A stretch of DNA of 64,000 nt from Cryptomeria japonica (Eukaryota > Streptophyta > Pinopsida > Cupressales > Cupressaceae), in contig NC_081409.1 in assembly GCF_030272615.1 (NCBI RefSeq), positions 25,921,406-25,985,405 on the forward strand, in the 5' to 3' direction. Position 1 is the stretch's first letter. Each line of letters starts with the position of its first letter. Of this stretch, positions 57,870 through 64,000 are shown piece after piece. Below the pieces are notes generated by a model. It saw only the letters and a program-made list of their open reading frames with translations. It was not told where the DNA came from and did not search any database. The position numbers and the translations under genes are program-made.

Positions 57870-59572
57870 CTACTCAGCAATTTTCTTTAGCAGGTCCTCT
57901 ACCTTTACCACCAACTCATCATAGGTAGCCCCTATAGCTTTTAGCTCTTCTAGATCCTTGTTCATTTTCTTTTCCTTCCTCTTGCTTTTGGTGCGAGTTC
58001 TGGGACCTTGAGCTTCCCCTATACCTTCAGCATCCAGGTCAATTTCCTGGATTTTCTTGTCATCATCAAGCTTACTGATGAGGGTATGAGTATTATTGGC
58101 CGAGACTTTCAAGATACTAAGGCTCTTCTCCGCGATATTCTTAAGGCACTCCTCAACTTTTCCCACTTTAGTGACAGTATCTGAGAGTGTTTTTTCACTA
58201 GTTTCCGCAAGACTTTTTCTGTTCAGCATCTCCTTTTCAATCTTCTCAAACCTGGGGTTGAAAGCATCTTTGATGTCTTCCGCTTTAGCAATAGTGTTTT
58301 TCAAATCCTCAATGTAGTCAGCCATTGTATTCCCCTCCCCTATATTAATGGTCTCCAGAATCAGGACTCTATTGCATAGTTTTTTATACTCATCCACAGC
58401 TTTCTTGTAGCCATTAATGAACCATTCCATAGTTTTCATAAAACCATGCAAGCCCTCGGGAGGGGGCCCTTCGGGGGGAGTCGCTTTTCGATGGGTTACC
58501 TGTTCATCTTTAGGGATATGGAGGGCAGAGATAGTGTCGGCAGTCCTGAGAGTCTCTTCCATTACCTCCTTTTCCAAGTTGTGCTCGACTTCCAGGGTCC
58601 TAGCTTGCTTGTCTACTTTCGGTTCCTTGCCAGTCTCCTCATTTTTCTTATGCTTTTTCCGGGTCTGGGCTTGGTTTTTGATTTCTTCTTCAGCAACCCT
58701 TTAGGGTTCTTCTTCTCCTCAGAATAATCTGAATCCTCTTCTTCCGAAGAGATGTTGATCAAGGGTTTGGTTTGAAATTTTTTGCCCTTGGAAGATGAGG
58801 GTCTTGTTTTCCTCTTCTTACTACTCTCATACTCTGAATCATCAGAGCTATCCTCAATATCTAATGAGGAATAATTGTCGGATTCCTCCTCCTCCGAAAA
58901 AGTAGAATCAGACATCTCTTCCTCGGAATCCACAGAGGGCTGCATCCGGTTAATTTGACTGGCCTTTAAATGGTCATAAATTAAGACCATTAGGCCTTGG
59001 TGCATTGTTGTATCACCCAGAGGATTCTCTTTGTAGGCTTTAAGGGAAGCATTCATTGAGCAAAGCAAGAAATAAGGAAAATTCACCTTATCATTATGCC
59101 TAAAATGGTTTAATAGAACAAAATGATACCCATAGACTTTCGTAAACCTACCATCTAGAGTTATATACAGCATTAAAACAAAAAGAATTTCCTGCCAGGG
59201 TTTGGCAAAAGCCCTGGGTGGGTAGTAGGTTTTTCTCAACTTTACCAGTCATTTTTTCTCTTTCTCAGTAACTGGGTACCTTTCAATGGCTTCCCTACTG
59301 ACCTTCCTGTCTCTGTAGAAGTTGCAGCCTTCCCTATTGAGACCCATAGCTTTAGCAATTAAATCTTCATCAATTTCCACCATCTGGCCACCCATTTTTA
59401 ACATGCCCTTCTTCCAGTTTTTGCAGAAAAGGCTAGTTACCATTCCATCACGATCGTGGAGTTTCTCTATGAAGTTCGAGAGACCGCCCTTCTGCAAAAT
59501 ACCCCACACCTCTTCCTTCTATTTCCACTCTTTGCAGCTACTTGGCTCATAACATCTCCTATTTCCGCCCAT
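57870..59572 (-). pseudogene. ORF downstream of RNase H in LINE M: globular, acidic linker, coiled coil
   Basis: The ATG at 59572 (MGGNRRCYEPSS) opens a frame with stops near 59520 and 59249 and a frameshift near 58600, ending at 57870. The globular N-terminal third reads WGILQKGGLSNFIEKLHDRD, LKMGGQMVEIDEDLIAKAMG, then FLVLMLYITLDGR-like and HFVLLNHFRHNDKVNFPYF. A long Ser/Glu/Asp-rich linker follows (58920-58740), then a Lys-rich patch and a Lys/Glu-rich coiled-coil region. I do not recognise the family. It has no RT, nuclease or Gag motif. Its plan is like ORF2 of element D. Confidence 0.62.
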
Positions 59573-59753
59573 GATGTCGCTTTTCACAGCCAAATTTTGA
59601 AACTTGCAGAGCTAGTTAAATAGAGAGCCTTTTGGAGCTAAAACAATTACCCAGCAAGCATGGGAGTTGATGGCATTGATGTTATAATGAGTGATTTTCT
59701 CATTATAGAAATAACTCGAAGTGCTCACATCAGTACTTTTCATTATTACCCTG

Positions 59754-60127
59754 TCAATCAAGAGTCTTTGGGGTACTCCTATATCTCTCATCACTTATGA
59801 TTTGTCTGACATCTTCGGGGAGTCCGCTCTCACCCATCCACATGGTAATTGTCTCACTTTTAACCGCCACATTGACAGCCCAATCAGCAGAACAGTTGGC
59901 ATCCCGATAGATATGGGAGATATGACATTTTTTAAAGGTTCTAATAATATCAATAGAAGAAGTGATTATGTTGTGAATCGACCATGAAGGTTTTGAGGTC
60001 CCATTGAGGCACTTTATTATATTATTTGAGTCCCCTTCTATCCAAAGATAGGGGCAATTCCATTTTTTGGCTAGGATTATGCCTTGAAGAGCTGCCATAG
60101 CTTCAGCTTTATGGTTTCTCCAAACTG
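59754..60127 (-). pseudogene. RNase H fragment of LINE M
   Basis: KAEAMAALQGIILAKKW carries the conserved Glu, YLWIEGDSNNIIKCLNG the second Asp, and IYRDANCSADWAVN the last Asp of an RVT_3-type RNase H. The first strand with the first Asp is missing at the left edge of M (60127), so the domain is truncated. The frame runs uninterrupted to a stop at 59754. In plant L1 elements this domain ends the pol ORF. Confidence 0.78.
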
Positions 60128-60690
60128 TGAGCAACTCTTCCCCAAAATGATTTCATCCTTTGGTGTCTTCTGACACTCTTTCCCATTGATGTTTCTCCTC
60201 TTTTGTGAGCCAAATAGGATTACGACCACCTTTATAGCTGAGAATGTTGGCTTGTTCACTTCCAGTCCTAGCATTGAAATCCCCCACAAGAAGGACCTCA
60301 CCATATTGAGAGATGCATCAATATCCTTTTTTAAGGCTACAAAGAGGTCTTTGCTATCTAGACCAAATTTTTGGTAGGTTTTGGAGACTTGTGGAGCAAA
60401 ATAACATGCTGCAATCCTAATAATATTGCAATTTTCTGCGATATTGAACCATAAAAATTGCTTAATGAAATCCTCTTTTTCCAACTGAATGAGATGCCCT
60501 TCTTTTTCTTTCACTAACACCATTATACCGTCATGACCTTTACCATTACTTGCTACTTTGTTCCACATTGCCATTTTTAAATATCCTTCAAACGTGGGAG
60601 TCTTGCATCCTTCGTTCTCATGAGTCTCTACAAGACAAATGATGTCTCCACCTTCCGCAATAGGCACTAACCTAGGCCCATATCTCCAAG
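60128..60690 (-). pseudogene. LINE AP-type endonuclease, element N, C-terminus lost
   Basis: Minus-strand reading: FNYRGYPWRYGP-like N-terminus upstream, then DIICLVETHENEGCKTP (the catalytic Glu of the ETH motif), FEGYLKMAMWNKVAS, KGHDGIMVLVKE and RIAACYFAP. After a frameshift the region that should hold GDFN reads GISMLG in the open frame, and the corresponding other frame gives NxR-like fragments. The C-terminal SDHxP motif is absent because the reading stops at the M junction. It would nick the target DNA for LINE insertion. Broken. Confidence 0.78.
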
Positions 60691-60877
60691 GATATCCTCT
60701 ATAATTCTAGCAAAATAAACTTAGAGAAGCTTGGTTAGAACTTGATTGCTATTTGTCATGGAAAGCAAGACTCGGCATTGAGTCTCTATCTCTATGTGAT
60801 CTTATGGGCCTTGTTGTATTGTAAACAACTACATTTGGTGTTGCTACTTTGTTGCTTGCTTGTTTCTTTGTCCTATT

Positions 60878-61878
60878 TTATGGACCGAAGTAGGCAATAA
60901 CTACTTTGCCTTTGAATAACCATTCTCTTTCCCCCTCATCTCTAGTTGTTCTAACTTTTGTCAATTCAACCCTTCTCTCTTCTAACTGCCTCATAGCTAA
61001 ATCTTCATCCAAGAAAAAATAGGAACCCCTCAAGAGTTGCTCCTTATTTAACAAGTTTTGCTTGTCAAGGATATTTGGCAAGATAACTTTTATAGGCCTA
61101 TTTTTCCCATCGTACAATTTTCCAACCCTTCATGCTTTAAGGATTTGACCTTGCCAAAGTAGCATATCTCTTAGAAAGTCTCTTGTAAGGTTGAGAGTGT
61201 GTTCATTTCTCCCATATTCTCTCACTCCTTTGATAATTACATTTCTTGCTCTACCTTGCCTTTCTTTGAGCTCTTAATCTTGTGTTTCATCAAACCGGTA
61301 ATAATTTTCCTTCTCCATGTTTTTATTTTCCTTGCTAGTGTTTTACTACTTTTACCTTCTATGTTTTATGCCTTCTTATGCAAGCATGCTTCACCCAGTG
61401 TTTCCTCCACCTCAACCTGAGATTTTTTGGCATTGAAACCATCTCTGTAAGTTGCTACTGAAGCTTTCAAATTTTTCCATTCATCTTTCACACTTTGTCA
61501 TCCATCCTTCATGTTTTTCCACTTAGACTTCCCAACAACAATTGCATTTTGTAGTATTGACACTTTCTCTTTTAAAACTTTATTGTTGTTTGCTAGAGAT
61601 TTGAAGGTTGTTGTCAACACCTATATCTTAATCTCTTTTTCTTGTTCTTTAACCTCCAAAGACTCCAATCTCCTCTTGGCATTCAATAGTTCTTGCACAT
61701 ATAGGTCAAATGACAAAGTGAGAGGAGTGGAATTAGGGCTATAAATATCAAAATCCTATGAATCTCTACTGCCATTGGATATGTTGTTGCCTCCCCCAAT
61801 CCTAGGAGATTTCTTGGTGTAACCTTTGCCACTAAGGCTCTTCTTATTAACCTTCCGGTAATATTTTTTCTCTCTCAT
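60878..61878 (-). pseudogene. ORF1 of LINE N, coiled coil
   Basis: The ATG at 61878 (MREKKYYRKVNKKSLSGKGY) starts a basic N-terminus, then a coiled coil (ELLNAKRRLESLEVKEQEKE, TTFKSLANNNKVLKEKVSIL), and after frameshifts a C-terminal part RNVIIKGVREYGRNEHTLN, LLWQGQILKA and KNRPIKVILPNILDKQNLL that resembles the nucleic-acid-binding end of LINE ORF1 proteins. It ends at 60878. Four or more stops and two frameshifts. ORF1 proteins coat the LINE RNA. The start is uncertain as upstream sequence gives no other ATG in frame that I trust. Confidence 0.68.
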
Positions 61879-62660
61879 GTGCACACTTTAAACGAGCAAG
61901 TCTACGCTTTAGAATGCCCCTAAATTATTTAGAATTAATCCAGATCCATTTTCTAGTTTTCACAGTTGATGCAATTTTCACTTGTCCCAAATGGTTTGTT
62001 TCAAAAGGTTCAAGAAGTTCAAGACTATTTTTTAAGTTTTAGGTTGTTTGCATTTCCATTTCCAGAAAATAGATAGAAAAAATAGAAATTGACATCCCAA
62101 AAAGATAGAGCATGGTCTACCTATTGGGATGCATTCCAAAATAGGACCCAGAACAAAGAAGAGTGTCTGTCAATGCCCCACGAAGGCCCAACTCAAAGGC
62201 CCACCTAACCAACACAATCAAAAAAAAAAGACCCTTACTTGTCGCACAAAATCCCAATGTGCCATTGTTCCAAGAAAATAATCAGATTTGGACCCACTGC
62301 ATGTGCTCGAGAAAAGAATCATGTGTGTTCGACAACATGGGATAAAAGTCTACCTACTCAGGATAAACGTAAATTACAAAAACCAATGATCGAATTCACT
62401 TTCATCATCTTGAATCTTTCTTAGGATTAGGTAACTTTGAACCGTTCAGTCAGATTCTTCACACAAAGAAACGCCTTGACCATACCATTCAAAATGTGAG
62501 GCACTGACAAACAGTCTTTAAAGCATCAAATAAGCATGGCTTTACACTTTTTACAACATCAAATAGGCATGATTTTCCCCTTTTGAAATGCAGTTGCAAG
62601 ATTGTCAGTTGTATGCGTATACATACACCGATAATCAGTTTTTACAGCTGGTTTTACACT
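61879..62660. other. Non-coding, possible 5' UTR of LINE N
   Basis: About 780 bases with no ORF. The block CATCAAATAGGCATG occurs in diverged form at about 62525-62575, upstream of the perfect duplication at 62661. I see no LTR or terminal repeat. Confidence 0.5.
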
Positions 62661-62740
62661 TTTCATAGCATCAAATAGGCATGTTTTCCCTTTCTGGAAT
62701 TTTCATAGCATCAAATAGGCATGTTTTCCCTTTCTGGAAT
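62661..62740. repeat. Perfect 40-bp tandem duplication
   Basis: 62661-62700 and 62701-62740 are identical (TTTCATAGCATCAAATAGGC start). Two looser relatives lie just upstream near 62517-62580, so the word has been copied more than once. Confidence 0.95.
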
Positions 62741-62989
62741 GCAATTCCAAGCTTGTGAGTTGTATGAGACAAGCCCATTATATAATCATCTTCAATAATT
62801 TTTTACTAAAAGAGGGGAAATTTTATTCAACACTAACACATTCGGGCTCATTTTCCAACGAACTATCGTCGTAATTTTGACATATTATCATCGTAATTCC
62901 GACATATTATTGTTGTAGATCCGACGAAATGGCGAAAAAAATTCCATCACTAAAATTTTGTCGAGTTATTTGACGATCAGATGTTCGAC

Positions 62990-63440
62990 AGAATTCCGAC
63001 GCCTTCTTTGTCGGAAGTTGATACATAATGTGGTGGTCTAATTAGTTGGAATTTTGATGAAGTAGCCAATCTTCCGACGAACCATGCACTGGGTTTTTCA
63101 TTAGAATTCTGACAAAAAAGGGCATTATGCTCCAACGAGAATGGTGCTCCTGCAATAGAATTTTTCATCGCAGGTACAACATTCCCATCGGAGCATAGTG
63201 CCCTTTTTTCTCAGAATTCTGACAACAAATGCAAGGAAGCTCCGATGGAAACGGTGCACTTGCAATGAAATTTTTAGTCACAGCTACAACATTCTTTTCG
63301 AAACATAGTATCCTTTTTTGTCGAAATTCTGACAATAAATGCAAGGAAGCTCCGACAAGAGTTTTGTGTGTGCAATGAAATATTTTGTTGCAGAGACTCT
63401 CATCGAAGCCTATATTGGGCATGTTCATCTGAATTTCGAC
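62990..63440. repeat. Tandem array of about 110-bp units with GAATTCYGAC motifs
   Basis: AATTCYGAC-like strings occur at 62992, 63105, 63215, 63325 and about 63432, steps of 113, 110, 110 and 107. Shared blocks include GCAAGGAAGCTCCGA, TGCAATGAAATTTTT and the palindrome-like TTTTGTCGxAATTCTGAC. Upstream (62850-62990) more CCGACGAA/TTCGTCGG words occur. No ORF. Confidence 0.85.
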
Positions 63441-64000
63441 AAACATGCTATATTTAAAATTAAAAAAAAAAATTGTCATCAGGGAATATAGAACATTGAA
63501 AATATGGAATATGATTTGATAAGCTTTCTCAAATATTAAACTACCCCTATATAACTCCTTACCTCAATGACTAACTAACTATGGTAAACAATATATTCTA
63601 CCAATATAAAAAATCAACAATCCCATATATTCTAACAATATACAAACACAACCAAGAGGGACTATTTGGGTAATGAAGACCTTGATAAAGCATGGATATG
63701 AGATTGAGGAAAATGACAGAAGTAACATGCAAAGCCTTGATGAAGATAGGTGGCCATTATGTATTCTACTATAGTACAATAACTAGTTATAGGTCAGAGA
63801 TGACATACAAGGTCATGAAGGGTTAAAGGATGCATAGATTACAATCATAGCAACACACTAAGATTATAAAGATATCAAACCATAAATTGACCTCTCACAG
63901 TCCATAAGAAAAGATGTTCATATACAAGGATTAGATCAGAAAAAATTGTAGCAAGTTAATGACAAAGAGTAGAAGCAGTTAACAACTTTACCCAAGTAAG
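63441..64000. other. Unassigned right end of window
   Basis: 560 AT-rich bases. No ORF above 66 codons with support, no repeat partner in the window and no terminal motif. Confidence 0.5.

Larger units (their letters stand above)
57697..60127 (-). mobile_element. 5'-truncated LINE M inside LINE N
   Basis: On the minus strand it starts within an RNase H domain, continues with an extra ORF, and ends with a 3' region (GGGTCCTTAAAACCTATTTT, near 57730-57711) like the 3' ends of plant LINEs. The start inside RNase H fits a truncated LINE insertion. I find no clear target duplication and a piece of the N endonuclease is missing at the join, so the insertion came with a deletion or was followed by recombination. 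Boundaries are approximate by some 20 bases. Confidence 0.65.
55182..61878 (-). mobile_element. LINE N: ORF1, AP endonuclease, RT; interrupted by LINE M
   Basis: On the minus strand: ORF1 with a coiled coil (61878-60878), AP-type endonuclease (60690-60128), then, after a foreign block (M, 60127-57697), RT and C-terminal region (57696-55225) and a TTTC tail. The RT differs from that of LINE L: it has GVKQGCPLSPTLFGLYID and a long C-terminal part with LYGCEIWASNTSISQWKKIE, as in non-L1 clades. No RNase H belongs to it. There are many stops and frameshifts. The EN-RT join lacks the end of the endonuclease, so M came in with a loss of sequence. Confidence 0.82.

Noticed and set aside
58417-58727. 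Two plus-strand frames of about 95 codons
   Set aside because: Shadows of the acidic and Lys-rich ORF of LINE M on the minus strand.

Overview
The window looks like nuclear DNA of a large-genome seed plant. It is AT-rich, has no compact genes or operons, and almost every base belongs to nested, decayed retrotransposons. The mix of long copia-type LTRs (1.1-1.5 kb), Tat-type Ty3/gypsy elements and LINEs would fit a gymnosperm, but that is an inference and no single marker proves it. I found no tRNA, rRNA, CRISPR or intact host gene.

Layout. 1-7649: a Ty1/copia element (here F) with two LTRs, a methionine-tRNA primer site and a broken gag-pol. 7650-10279: the 3' part of a second LTR element (E) that carries a non-pol ORF; F sits inside it. 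10280-23092: a minus-strand Ty3/gypsy element (A) whose gag-pro is split by three insertions: E+F, a gag-only gypsy-like element (G1, 11219-18086, with target duplication) and a solo LTR (H1, 19672-20832, with target duplication). 23093-26338: poorly readable sequence next to another gypsy LTR (C). 26821-33639: a copia-like element (D) with no polymerase, but with a coiled-coil/zinc-knuckle gag and a 3.3-kb ORF of unknown function. 33640-46567: a minus-strand Tat-lineage gypsy (B) with RT, two RNases H, integrase, a G-patch-like segment, and on the opposite strand an ORF with a plant mobile domain (PMD). 46568-47945: two head-to-head fragments of the H family.

48683-53642: a 5'-truncated L1-type LINE (L) with an 11-bp target duplication and an A-rich tail, itself hit by a solo gypsy LTR with a 5-bp duplication. 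The DNA on both sides (47946-48682 and 53655-54000) is AT-rich and may be the old locus. Beside it is a decayed PPR-gene fragment (54000-54820). 55182-61878: a minus-strand LINE of another type (N) with coiled-coil ORF1, AP-type endonuclease, RT and a TTTC-repeat tail, interrupted by part of another LINE (M) that has an extra ORF downstream of RNase H. 62661-63440 holds two tandem-repeat arrays.

Nothing here looks able to move on its own: every polymerase ORF has stops or frameshifts, and several catalytic residues are lost. The most unusual thread is that four backbones (D, E, M and B) carry a large non-polymerase ORF near the 3' end with a common plan: a globular part and/or charged linker followed by a coiled coil.
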